Source of the DNA: Flavobacterium sp.
Lineage (GTDB): Bacteria > Bacteroidota > Bacteroidia > Flavobacteriales > Flavobacteriaceae
Length of the DNA stretch: 64,000 nt
Assembly (NCBI RefSeq): GCF_027531905.1
Contig: NZ_JAPZSU010000043.1
Span: 1 to 64,000, forward strand
Direction of reading: 5' to 3'
Position 1 is the first letter of the stretch, and each line of letters opens with the position of its first letter. The position numbers and the translations under genes were made by a program. This document shows positions 17,491 through 25,506 of the stretch, piece by piece. The notes under the pieces were generated by a model. The model was not told the origin of the DNA and ran no database searches. It worked only from the letters and a program-made list of their open reading frames with translations.

Positions 17491-18969
17491 ATGAGCAAGA
17501 ACCTTACTACAAGAGAAGAAGATTATTCTAAATGGTATAATGAGCTAGTTGTAAAAGCTGATTTAGCCGAGAATTCAGGGGTTAGAGGCTGTATGGTAAT
17601 TAAACCTTACGGATATGCTATCTGGGAAAAAATGCAAGCAGAATTGGATCGTATGTTTAAGGAAACAGGACATCAAAATGCTTATTTCCCATTGTTTGTG
17701 CCCAAAAGCATGTTTGAGGCAGAAGAGAAAAATGCTGAAGGGTTTGCAAAAGAATGTGCTATTGTAACCCATTATAGATTAAAAAACGATCCAGACAAAC
17801 CTGGGAAGTTAATGGTGGATCCAAATGCAAAATTAGAAGAGGAACTAATTGTGCGTCCAACAAGTGAAGCGATTATCTGGTCAACCTATAGAGGATGGGT
17901 TCAGTCTTATAGAGATTTACCTTTATTGATTAATCAGTGGGCAAATGTAGTAAGATGGGAGATGAGAACGCGTTTGTTTTTGAGAACTGCTGAGTTTTTG
18001 TGGCAAGAAGGTCATACCGCTCATGCTACAAGAAAAGAAGCGATAGAAGAATCTGAAAAAATGATGAATGTTTATGCTGATTTTGTTCAGAACTTCATGG
18101 CGATTCCAGTAATCAAAGGGTTGAAAACTGAAACAGAACGATTTGCAGGAGCCGAAGAAACGTATTGTATAGAGGCTTTAATGCAAGATGGAAAGGCTTT
18201 ACAAGCTGGAACATCTCATTTCTTAGGTCAGAATTTTGCTAAAGCTTTTGATGTTAAGTTTGCCAATGCCGAAGGAAAGCAAGAATATGTTTGGGGAACT
18301 TCTTGGGGAGTTTCGACTCGATTGATGGGTGCGCTAGTAATGACGCATTCTGATGACAAAGGATTGGTTTTGCCTCCAAATTTAGCACCCATACAAGTGG
18401 TGATTGTGCCTATATATAAGTCAGATGAACAATTGCAAGCTATTTCTGCTGCTGTTGCTATTGTTTCAGCTGCGCTACGCAAACTTAATATTAGTGTTAA
18501 GTATGATGATAGAACCACGCAGAAACCAGGATTTAAATTTGCAGAGTGGGAATTAAAAGGTGTTCCTGTTCGAATTGCAGTGGGTCCAAAAGATTTAGAA
18601 AATGGAACTTTTGAAGTAGCTCGACGAGATAATTTGTCTAAAGAGGTCGTTGCTGCAGATGGAATTGAAAATTATATTGCTACTTTACTTTCTCAAATTC
18701 AAACGGATTTATTTAGTAATGCGCTAACCTATAGAGAAAGTCATATTACGGAAGTAAATAGTTTTGAGGAATTTAAATCCATTTTAGAAGAAAAAGGAGG
18801 GTTTATTTCGGCTCATTGGGATGGTACTGCGGCTACTGAAGAAAAGATAAAAGAGTTAACAAAAGCAACTATAAGATGTATTCCTTTAGATAGAGTAGAG
18901 GAGGCGGGAAGCTGTGTGTTTACTGGGAATCCTTCGGTTGGAAGAGTGCTTTTTGCAAAGGCATATTAA
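17491..18969 (+). CDS. proS: Prolyl-tRNA synthetase (archaeal/eukaryote-like short form)
   Basis: A class II aminoacyl-tRNA synthetase of 492 aa charging tRNA-Pro. Motif 1 lies around [20 protein letters not shown], motif 2 around [20 protein letters not shown], and motif 3 around [28 protein letters not shown] is the proline-binding TXE region. The anticodon-binding domain follows (VVIVPIYK...), then a C-terminal domain ending in KAY. There is no internal editing insertion, in keeping with the shorter form. The ATG at 17491 gives the usual [19 protein letters not shown] start. A tRNA-Glu cluster and rpsT follow on the same strand. Confidence 0.96.
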   Translation: MSKNLTTREEDYSKWYNELVVKADLAENSGVRGCMVIKPYGYAIWEKMQAELDRMFKETGHQNAYFPLFVPKSMFEAEEKNAEGFAKECAIVTHYRLKNDPDKPGKLMVDPNAKLEEELIVRPTSEAIIWSTYRGWVQSYRDLPLLINQWANVVRWEMRTRLFLRTAEFLWQEGHTAHATRKEAIEESEKMMNVYADFVQNFMAIPVIKGLKTETERFAGAEETYCIEALMQDGKALQAGTSHFLGQNFAKAFDVKFANAEGKQEYVWGTSWGVSTRLMGALVMTHSDDKGLVLPPNLAPIQVVIVPIYKSDEQLQAISAAVAIVSAALRKLNISVKYDDRTTQKPGFKFAEWELKGVPVRIAVGPKDLENGTFEVARRDNLSKEVVAADGIENYIATLLSQIQTDLFSNALTYRESHITEVNSFEEFKSILEEKGGFISAHWDGTAATEEKIKELTKATIRCIPLDRVEEAGSCVFTGNPSVGRVLFAKAY

Positions 18970-18997
18970 AAAAATTTAATTTTTTTTGCATCAGCTA

Positions 18998-19027
18998 TTG
19001 TGCTTCTCAAAAATAGTTGTATTTTTG
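18998..19027 (+). promoter_or_regulatory. Bacteroidetes-type promoter for tRNA-Glu cluster
   Basis: TTG at 18998-19000, a 19-nt spacer, then TATTTTTG at 19020-19027, matching the TTG / TAnnTTTG pattern. The first tRNA starts 20 nt later. Confidence 0.7.
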
Positions 19028-19047
19028 CATCCGCAATACAGAAGCAG

Positions 19048-19119
19048 GGTCCGTTCGTCTATCGGTTAGGACGCCAGGTTTTCATCCTGGTAAGGGGGGT
19101 TCGATTCCCCCACGGACTA
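19048..19119 (+). tRNA. tRNA-Glu (TTC), first copy
   Basis: Acceptor GGTCCGT pairs with ACGGACT, ending in the discriminator A. D-arm CGTCTATCGGTTAGGACG. The anticodon loop TTTTCAT between CCAGG and CCTGG gives anticodon TTC. T-arm GGGGG TTCGATT CCCCC. CCA is not encoded. Confidence 0.95.
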
Positions 19120-19166
19120 CAAATTTTGTTTTAAATATAGTTTTCCTGGACTTTAATCAGGATATT

Positions 19167-19238
19167 GGTCCGTTCGTCTATCGGTTAGGACGCCAGGTTT
19201 TCATCCTGGTAAGGGGGGTTCGATTCCCCCACGGACTA
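19167..19238 (+). tRNA. tRNA-Glu (TTC), second copy
   Basis: Identical in sequence to the first copy over the mature tRNA (same acceptor, anticodon loop TTTTCAT, T-arm). A recent tandem duplication or gene conversion is likely, because the third copy differs. Confidence 0.95.
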
Positions 19239-19279
19239 CGAATTTTTATTGAATTGATTCCCGAACTTAGAAGAATAAT

Positions 19280-19351
19280 GGTCCGTTCGTCTAGGGGTTA
19301 GGACGCCAAGATTTCATCTTGGTAACAGGGGTTCGATTCCCTTACGGACTA
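19280..19351 (+). tRNA. tRNA-Glu (TTC), divergent third copy
   Basis: Same acceptor stem, but the D-loop reads CTAGGGGTTAGG, the anticodon stem is CCAAG/CTTGG around ATTTCAT (anticodon TTC), and the T-stem is AGGGG/CCCTT with one G-T pair. It is 32 nt upstream of rpsT. Confidence 0.95.
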
Positions 19352-19383
19352 CAGAAAAATAATAAAGATAAAAAAATAATACA

Positions 19384-19635
19384 ATGGCAAATCATAAGTC
19401 AGCTCTAAAGAGAATCAGAAGTAACGAAAAGAAAAGAGTGTTAAATAGATACCAACACAAAACTACTCGTAATGCTATTAAAGCATTAAGAATTGCTACG
19501 GATAAAGCTGATGCTACAGCTAAATTGTCTGCTGTTATTTCTATGATTGATAAGTTAGCTAAGAAAAATATTATCCATGATAATAAAGCTTCTAACTTGA
19601 AATCTAAGTTAACTAAGCATGTTGCTAAATTGTAA
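19384..19635 (+). CDS. rpsT: 30S ribosomal protein S20
   Basis: An 83-aa basic protein that binds 16S rRNA early in 30S assembly. It starts MANHKSALKRIRSNEKKRVL and keeps the family pattern of Lys/Arg-rich helices (KTTRNAIKALR, DKLAKKNIIHDNKASNLKSK). Length is normal for S20. It follows three tRNA-Glu genes with no other promoter obvious in the 32-nt gap, so it is probably transcribed with them. A strong terminator follows. Confidence 0.97.
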   Translation: MANHKSALKRIRSNEKKRVLNRYQHKTTRNAIKALRIATDKADATAKLSAVISMIDKLAKKNIIHDNKASNLKSKLTKHVAKL

Positions 19636-19661
19636 TACGATATTTTTTATATAGCATACTA

Positions 19662-19690
19662 AAAAAAACTCCTTTAAGGAGTTTTTTTTA
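19662..19690 (+). terminator. Terminator of the tRNA-rpsT unit
   Basis: AAAACTCC TTTAA GGAGTTTTTTTT hairpin with T-run, 27 nt after the rpsT stop. The A-run on its left also makes it usable for the convergent response-regulator gene ending at 19700. Confidence 0.85.
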
Positions 19691-19699
19691 TGCTTATTG

Positions 19700-20107
19700 T
19701 TATTTAAATTTTTCTTTCAAATAATCTAGCATTCCTACGGTGATCGGTTTTGGAAGAAAATCAGCAACCACACTAAACGTTTTTGCTTTTGCGAGGTCTT
19801 GTGGGTCAATAGTTGATGAAAGTATAATTACTTTTATGTTATTGAATTCTGAATAACAATCACTTGTGAACAATTCAAGAAATTTCCATCCTCCCATAAC
19901 GGGCATGTTTAGGTCTAAAAAGATTAATTCAGGTATTGAATTTGGATTTGTTGAGGTGTTTTTTTTAGTGGCATCATACATTCGTATGGCTTCTTCTCCA
20001 TTTAAAGCGGTAATGACTTCCTTTGCAAAGGCAGTTTTTGAGATGATTTTTTTGCTAATCATCAATGATATTGGGTCGTCATCAATGCAAAAAATAGTGT
20101 TGTACAT
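19700..20107 (-). CDS. Single-domain response regulator (CheY-like)
   Basis: A 135-aa receiver with no output domain. Acidic pocket IDDDP (residues 8-12), phosphoacceptor Asp65 in FLDLNMPVMGG, the Thr/Ser switch at ILSSTID, and conserved Lys in DFLPKPI near residue 122. The spacing of the receiver landmarks is normal. It is encoded 11 nt downstream of the PAS kinase gene on the same strand, so it is the likely phosphotransfer partner. Single-domain regulators act by protein contact, but the partner cannot be identified from this window. Confidence 0.92.
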   Translation of the reverse strand: MYNTIFCIDDDPISLMISKKIISKTAFAKEVITALNGEEAIRMYDATKKNTSTNPNSIPELIFLDLNMPVMGGWKFLELFTSDCYSEFNNIKVIILSSTIDPQDLAKAKTFSVVADFLPKPITVGMLDYLKEKFK

Positions 20108-20118
20108 TCTGCTTTTAT

Positions 20119-21819
20119 TTAAAAGGTTAATGTGAATTGAGTGCCTTTGTTTACTTCGCTTTCTATACTTATGTTACCGCCTAATGATTCTATTTGCGAT
20201 TTGACTAAGTAGAGTCCCAAGCCTTTGCTGTCTGGGTAATCATGGAATCTTTGATATAAACCAAAGACATGGTCGGAGTTTCGTTTTAAATCAATTCCAA
20301 TGCCATTATCTTTGAATTTTAATACCGTTTTATTGTTGATTTTTTTCGTTGAAATTGAAATTTTTAATCTATTAGATTCGGATTTATATTTAATGGAATT
20401 GGTTAACAAGTTCATTAAAATACTCTCAAGATACGCTTTATTAGTATAGATTGTTTCAATTGGATCAATATTTACTTTTAATACGGGTTCGGATTGTTCA
20501 ATTTGAAATTGAAGTTGATTAAAAACATGTTCCAAAACTTCACAAATAGAAACATTTTCTTTTTGTATAGAAATTTGATCTTTTATTACAATAATTTTGA
20601 CCAAATCATTAATAGTATCGTTTAAAAGATGGGTAGATTTATTGAATCCGTTTATTATTTCTAACAATTCGCTATCAGTAATTGTTATGTCTTCAATTAA
20701 ATTCAAAAGGCCTATTAAGTTTGATAATGGTGCTCTTAAATTATGAGAAGTGATGTAAGAAAATTGCTTTAGGTCTTTGTTGTTTTGCGTCAATTCGCGT
20801 ATGAGTTGTTCTTTTTCTTTTTCTTGTTTTCTTTCTGTTGTAACATCTTTTTGAATTGAAATCCAATGGGACAGTTCTTTGTCGGCATTGTAAATGGGAA
20901 TCATTGAAAAACGAACCCAATATTCTTCTTTGTTTTTTTTTCTAGTTAGAGTTTCGATTTGACATTCCCTTTTTTCGGCAAGTGCAGAGCAGAATTTTTC
21001 ATATTCATTTTGATCAAAAATGTCTGTGTTGAAAGGATTGAAAGGTTTTAAAAGAATGTTTTTTGATTTATGCCCTGTCATGAGGCAAAAGGCGTCATTA
21101 ACATAAATGATATTCGGAAACAAAGCACTTTCTGAATCGGATTTGGTAATTACTACTGCATCTTTTGTTTGGGTAACTACAGTTTCTAATAATTTCAGGT
21201 TTTGTTCTTCTTCTTTTTGTTTTGTAATGTCTTGAATGGCTCCAATCATCCGTAAAGCTCTGCCTTCTTTGTCTTTTAAAAGAAAACCTCGGTCAAGTAC
21301 ATATTTATAGGTATTGTCGGCGCATCTAAAGCGATATTGGTCTTGCCATTTTTCAGACTTTTGTTCAATGAAAGAATATAATTTCACAGACATTTTTATG
21401 CTGTCTTCCGGGTGAATCTTATCAAACCACCATGCAGAGGTATTGCCTACTTGGTCTTCGGTATACCCAAAAATGGATGCTATTCCTTTGTTCCAGGTGA
21501 TAGAATCTTCTTGTATTTTCCAATCCCAAATAGTGTCACTAGTTGCTTTTGAAACAATGTCGTACTTTTCGTTCGATTCTTTTATTTCATTTGTATTTGT
21601 TCTTATTTTATCTAAAATTCTAATGTTGCGATTGTCGTTTTTGGATAAAATGTATCTAAACAACAATCCTACAAATAAAATAAAAATTATGTCTTTGATT
21701 AAGTTGTGGAAGAGTGGGTTTTCAAAATGGATTTTGTTTGAAAATTTATACCAAATTATGGCCATAAATATGGAGAAAAGAATGAAAATGCTAATTATTT
21801 GGTTGGTTTTACTTCTCAT
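20119..21819 (-). CDS. Membrane PAS-domain sensor histidine kinase
   Basis: A 566-aa kinase. Two hydrophobic segments in residues 10-60 (ISIFILFSIFMAIIWYKF, IIFILFVGLLFRYIL) anchor it in the inner membrane. Two PAS/PAC units follow: SDTIWDWKIQEDSITWNKGI with RMIGAIQDITKQKEE, and DAVVITKSDSE with HWISIQKDVTTERKQ. The HisKA phospho-His is in SHNLRAPLSNLIG (about residue 360). The HATPase_c domain has the N-box LTNSIKY, G1 FKDNGIGIDL and G2 GLGLYLVKSQ. It lacks a periplasmic sensory domain, so sensing is probably cytoplasmic. Transcribed with the receiver gene at 19700. Confidence 0.93.
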   Translation of the reverse strand: MRSKTNQIISIFILFSIFMAIIWYKFSNKIHFENPLFHNLIKDIIFILFVGLLFRYILSKNDNRNIRILDKIRTNTNEIKESNEKYDIVSKATSDTIWDWKIQEDSITWNKGIASIFGYTEDQVGNTSAWWFDKIHPEDSIKMSVKLYSFIEQKSEKWQDQYRFRCADNTYKYVLDRGFLLKDKEGRALRMIGAIQDITKQKEEEQNLKLLETVVTQTKDAVVITKSDSESALFPNIIYVNDAFCLMTGHKSKNILLKPFNPFNTDIFDQNEYEKFCSALAEKRECQIETLTRKKNKEEYWVRFSMIPIYNADKELSHWISIQKDVTTERKQEKEKEQLIRELTQNNKDLKQFSYITSHNLRAPLSNLIGLLNLIEDITITDSELLEIINGFNKSTHLLNDTINDLVKIIVIKDQISIQKENVSICEVLEHVFNQLQFQIEQSEPVLKVNIDPIETIYTNKAYLESILMNLLTNSIKYKSESNRLKISISTKKINNKTVLKFKDNGIGIDLKRNSDHVFGLYQRFHDYPDSKGLGLYLVKSQIESLGGNISIESEVNKGTQFTLTF

Positions 21820-21941
21820 TAATCAAATATAAATAATTTATTTGTTAGAATTTTAAATTTCTGTTACAAAACTTTGTTTCTTAAAAATGACAAATAATGA
21901 ACTGCTTGTTATTCATTGTTTTAGGAAACCGTGTTCGAAAG

Positions 21942-21971
21942 TTTTTTATATGAAAATAAAGTGTACATTTG
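21942..21971 (+). promoter_or_regulatory. Putative typA promoter
   Basis: TTTT at 21942-21945 and TACATTTG at 21964-21971 resemble the Bacteroidetes -33/-7 boxes (the -7 box is good, the -33 box partial). The typA start is 20 nt downstream. Confidence 0.5.
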
Positions 21972-21990
21972 CACCCACAAAAAATCACAG

Positions 21991-23787
21991 ATGGAATCTA
22001 TTAGAAACATTGCAATTATTGCCCACGTCGATCACGGTAAAACCACTTTGGTTGATAAAATTATGTATCACTGTCAATTATTTCGTGACAACGAAAATAC
22101 AGGTGATTTAATTCTAGATAATAACGACTTAGAGCGTGAAAGAGGGATTACTATTACATCAAAAAACGTATCAGTTGAATATAAAGGAACTAAAATCAAT
22201 ATTATTGATACTCCTGGTCACGCGGATTTTGGTGGTGAAGTAGAACGTGTATTGAACATGGCAGACGGTGTTTGTTTACTAGTAGATGCTTTTGAGGGAC
22301 CAATGCCTCAAACTCGTTTCGTATTGCAAAAAGCAATCGATTTGGGATTAAAACCATGTGTAGTTATCAATAAAGTTGATAAAGAAAACTGTACTCCAGA
22401 AGAAGTTCACGAAAAAGTTTTTGACTTGATGTTTGAATTGGGTGCACAAGAATGGCAATTAGACTTCCCAACGGTTTACGGTTCTGCAAAAAACAACTGG
22501 ATGTCTGATGATTGGAAAAATCAAACAGAAAACATCGAGCCTTTGTTGGATATGGTAATTGAGAATGTTCCTGCACCAAAAGTGTCTGAAGGAACACCAC
22601 AAATGTTGATTACTTCTTTAGATTTCTCTTCATTTACTGGTCGTATTGCGATTGGTCGTTTGGAAAGAGGTGTTTTGAACGAAGGAATGCCTATTTCTTT
22701 GGTAAAAAGAGATGGTAAAGTAATCAAATCAAGAATTAAAGAATTACATACTTTTGAAGGTCTTGGACGTAAAAAAGTGGCTCAAGTTGTTGCAGGTGAT
22801 ATTTGTGCTATTGTTGGAGTAGAAGGTTTCGAAATTGGAGATACCATCGCTGATTTTGAAAATCCAGAAGCTTTACAAACCATTGCAATTGATGAGCCAA
22901 CAATGAGTATGTTGTTTACGATTAATGATTCTCCATTCTTTGGTAAAGAAGGAAAATTTGTAACTTCTAGACATATTAGAGAACGTTTGACAAAAGAATT
23001 AGAGAAAAACTTGGCTATGAAAGTAGGTGAGACTGATTCTGCAGATAAATTTATGGTTTTTGGTCGTGGTGTATTGCACTTGTCAGTGTTAATCGAAACG
23101 ATGAGAAGAGAAGGATACGAATTACAAATTGGTCAACCACAAGTTATCATTAAAGAAATTGATGGTGTAAAATGTGAACCAGTTGAAGAATTAACTATCG
23201 ATTTACCAGAAAATCTTTCAGGTAGAGCTGTAGAGTTTGTTTCTATCCGTAAAGGTGAAATGTTATCTATGGAAGGAAAAGGAGAGCGTATGATTGTAAA
23301 ATTCAACATTCCTTCTCGTGGTATCATAGGTTTACGTAACCAATTGTTGACTGCAACTGCTGGTGAAGCTATTATGTCACACCGTTTTATTGGTTATGAA
23401 CCTTTTAAAGGTGAAATTCCAGGACGTAACAACGGTTCATTGATTTCTATGGAAAACGGAAAAGCAATTCCTTATTCTATCGATAAATTACAAGACAGAG
23501 GTAAATTCTTCGTTGACCCTAACGAGGATATCTACGAAGGTCAGGTAATTGGTGAAAACACTCGTAGCGATGATATGACAGTTAACGTTACTAAAACTAA
23601 AAAATTATCTAACGTACGTTCTTCAGGTGCAGATGATAAAGCAAGAATTATCCCAGCGATTAAATTCTCTTTAGAAGAAGCTTTGGAGTACATCCAAAAA
23701 GATGAATATGTTGAGGTAACTCCAAAATCATTACGTTTACGTAAGATTTACTTGTCTGAAACAGATAGAAAAAGATATAAAATCTAA
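21991..23787 (+). CDS. typA: Translational GTPase TypA/BipA
   Basis: A 598-aa ribosome-binding GTPase of the EF-G/LepA group, involved in 50S assembly and stress adaptation. P-loop AHVDHGKTT (residues 11-19), switch region ERERGITITSKN, G3 IDTPGHADFGGEVERVL, G4 NKVDK and G5 GSAKNNW. Domains II, III and V follow, then the TypA-specific C-terminal domain ending in LRKIYLSETDRKRYKI. I start it at ATG 21991 (MESIRNIAIIAHV), because the earlier GTG would place the promoter-like TACATTTG inside the gene. Monocistronic with its own terminator. Confidence 0.96.
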   Translation: MESIRNIAIIAHVDHGKTTLVDKIMYHCQLFRDNENTGDLILDNNDLERERGITITSKNVSVEYKGTKINIIDTPGHADFGGEVERVLNMADGVCLLVDAFEGPMPQTRFVLQKAIDLGLKPCVVINKVDKENCTPEEVHEKVFDLMFELGAQEWQLDFPTVYGSAKNNWMSDDWKNQTENIEPLLDMVIENVPAPKVSEGTPQMLITSLDFSSFTGRIAIGRLERGVLNEGMPISLVKRDGKVIKSRIKELHTFEGLGRKKVAQVVAGDICAIVGVEGFEIGDTIADFENPEALQTIAIDEPTMSMLFTINDSPFFGKEGKFVTSRHIRERLTKELEKNLAMKVGETDSADKFMVFGRGVLHLSVLIETMRREGYELQIGQPQVIIKEIDGVKCEPVEELTIDLPENLSGRAVEFVSIRKGEMLSMEGKGERMIVKFNIPSRGIIGLRNQLLTATAGEAIMSHRFIGYEPFKGEIPGRNNGSLISMENGKAIPYSIDKLQDRGKFFVDPNEDIYEGQVIGENTRSDDMTVNVTKTKKLSNVRSSGADDKARIIPAIKFSLEEALEYIQKDEYVEVTPKSLRLRKIYLSETDRKRYKI

Positions 23788-23810
23788 TTCTTTTCAAATA
23801 CAATACTTAA

Positions 23811-23852
23811 AATCCCAAATTCCAGAGGCAATGGAGTTTGGGATTTTTTTTA
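23811..23852 (+). terminator. Terminator of typA
   Basis: AATCCCAAATTCC pairs with GGAGTTTGGGATT across a short loop and is followed by TTTTTTTT. Confidence 0.85.
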
Positions 23853-23860
23853 TGGTGTTT

Positions 23861-23949
23861 CCCGCCAGAAAAAGGCGAGCCGGGCTATCCGCTATATCTT
23901 TTTGGGGCTAGAAAAAAGCCCCAAAAAGGATGCCGCTGCTATCCCTAAC
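23861..23949 (+). repeat. Intergenic hairpin repeat, copy B
   Basis: The 3' half matches the other copies (ATCCGCTATATCTTT, stem TTTGGGGCT / AGCCCCAAA, AAAGGATGCCGCTGCTATC). The 5' half differs (CCCGCC, AAAAAGGCGAGCCGGG) and the last CGGGGCT is replaced by CCTAA. It lies between convergent typA and a DUF2141 gene. Confidence 0.7.
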
Positions 23950-23971
23950 ACAATATTGCTACCATCAGAAA

Positions 23972-24388
23972 TTATAGCTTGTCATTCATTTTAATTGTAA
24001 TTTTTGAGTCAGCAACAAGAGAAAACTTTGCATCTTCATATTTTGGTGGTCCCATAAATCCTTTAGCATTGTTCGAACAAGCTACAGCCTCTTTTGGCAT
24101 CCCGATGAAGTTTTTGTCCAATTTTCCATTGTTGTTTTCGTCGTGATATACCATAACAGTGTATTCGGATTTGGGTAAATCACTAAACATTACTGTTGCT
24201 GTATTTGCTTTTATACTTGTTGAGGTTGTTTTATAAGCGGATTTTAAGAACTTTCCTTTTGAGTTGTAGACTTCTGCCGTAAGCTTTCCAGTATTGTTTT
24301 TTATTCCAGTGACAGTAACAGTAAGGCTTGTGTTTTGAGAAAAAGCTAGGCTGCTTATTCCAAATAATAGTGATAAAAGTTTTAACAT
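23972..24388 (-). CDS. Secreted DUF2141 domain protein
   Basis: A 138-aa exported protein (signal to about FSQNTS). The domain matches DUF2141: LTVTVTGIKNNTGKLTAEVY at the start and the hallmark YTVMVYHDENNNGKLDKNFIG, a calcium-loop-like turn, followed by PKEAVACSNNAKGFMGPPKY. The function of the family is not established; it is a small beta-sandwich. The gene is 7 nt downstream of the esterase gene, so it belongs to the same transcript. Confidence 0.9.
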   Translation of the reverse strand: MLKLLSLLFGISSLAFSQNTSLTVTVTGIKNNTGKLTAEVYNSKGKFLKSAYKTTSTSIKANTATVMFSDLPKSEYTVMVYHDENNNGKLDKNFIGMPKEAVACSNNAKGFMGPPKYEDAKFSLVADSKITIKMNDKL

Positions 24389-24395
24389 CTTATAT

Positions 24396-25313
24396 TTAAT
24401 TTTTTAAAAGAAACAATAGAGGAATATCCAATCGCTTCGCCCAAGCTACTTCTGAATGGTTTTCACCAGGGAAGAATTTGGTTTCCCAATTTTTGTTGGT
24501 AAAACCTTTGGCTTTCATCACAACATCTACTTTTTCTTGAAAAGGTTTGTACATGGCATCCAAGGTTTGGTCGCCATAATCAAAGTAGATTTTATGATTT
24601 TTAGGATCAGGAAGTTTCTTTTGAAGGTATGCTACAAAGGCATTTGGAATGGGATTATTTTCAGAAGAAAAAGTGCCTGGCCAATGCGTCGATAAACAAG
24701 CGGCACCTCCAAAAACTTTTGGATATTCACAAATAGCATACATCGAAATAAGTCCTCCCATACTGGAACCTGCTATAAATGTGTTCTTTTGACTAGGCTT
24801 CGTCGAGAAATTTTTATCAATAAATGGCTTTAATTCGGTAACCAAAAACTGAAGGTACAAATCAGAATACGGTTTGAAGATTTCCTTGGTTCTACCGGCT
24901 TTTTGTAATTGAGCTGTAACTGTGTCTCTTTGAATTTGAGTCAAACTTTCAAAAGGCTTTTGAGGAAAATATTCGGGATGGCGTTTTGGGCCGTTGTTCC
25001 AAATGCCTACAACAATAAATTTTTGAGTTTTTCCCTCGGCAATTAATTTCCCTGCCATTTCATCTATTTCCCACGCTTGTTTATTCCAAGTGCTTTGCGC
25101 ATCGTATAAGGCTTGCCCATCGTGCATATACAAAACGGCATATTTTTCTTTCTCAGAATAACCTTCAGGCAACCAAACATCAATGTTTCGGGCATCAATC
25201 AGTTTTGATTTGAAATTTTCAAAACGCTGTACTTTGCCTGAACTTACTTTTACTTGCCCCACGGAGTATTGAATAAAAAGGATAGAAAAGAATAGGATTA
25301 AGTTGATTTTCAT
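24396..25313 (-). CDS. Secreted alpha/beta-hydrolase esterase (EsteraseD/Fes type)
   Basis: A 305-aa exported hydrolase (MKINLILFFSILFIQYSVGQ signal; start at 25313, since the upstream Met at 25340 precedes a non-signal stretch). The nucleophile elbow is GSSMGGLISMYA, in a sequence AGSSMGG typical of the putative esterase (PF00756) family; the catalytic His is in GENHSEVAWAKR. VLYMHDGQALYD is another family marker. Substrates in the family range from feruloyl esters to siderophore esters and cannot be fixed here. Next to a GH13 amylase it may serve acetylated or acylated polysaccharides, but the 194-nt gap argues against a tight operon. Confidence 0.88.
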   Translation of the reverse strand: MKINLILFFSILFIQYSVGQVKVSSGKVQRFENFKSKLIDARNIDVWLPEGYSEKEKYAVLYMHDGQALYDAQSTWNKQAWEIDEMAGKLIAEGKTQKFIVVGIWNNGPKRHPEYFPQKPFESLTQIQRDTVTAQLQKAGRTKEIFKPYSDLYLQFLVTELKPFIDKNFSTKPSQKNTFIAGSSMGGLISMYAICEYPKVFGGAACLSTHWPGTFSSENNPIPNAFVAYLQKKLPDPKNHKIYFDYGDQTLDAMYKPFQEKVDVVMKAKGFTNKNWETKFFPGENHSEVAWAKRLDIPLLFLLKN

Positions 25314-25389
25314 TTGTTTATGTTTAGTATTTCTTTCCATTTCTAGCGAGTTTTTTTGACCTCGTAGGTATTGTTGCTATCTTGGAACA

Positions 25390-25418
25390 TACCTACAAGG
25401 TTTTGAAAACCTTGCAGG
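25390..25418. repeat. Small intergenic palindrome
   Basis: CTACAAGGTTTT and AAAACCTTGCAG form an almost perfect 12-bp palindrome between the esterase and amylase genes. No T-run follows, so it is probably a repeat rather than a terminator. Confidence 0.6.
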
Positions 25419-25506
25419 AAATCAAAGGTTTGATAATTGAATTCGGTTTTTATAAGATATAAACTGTCTCCAGCTAAATCTGAATTCAATTAAAACTCGT
25501 ATTACT

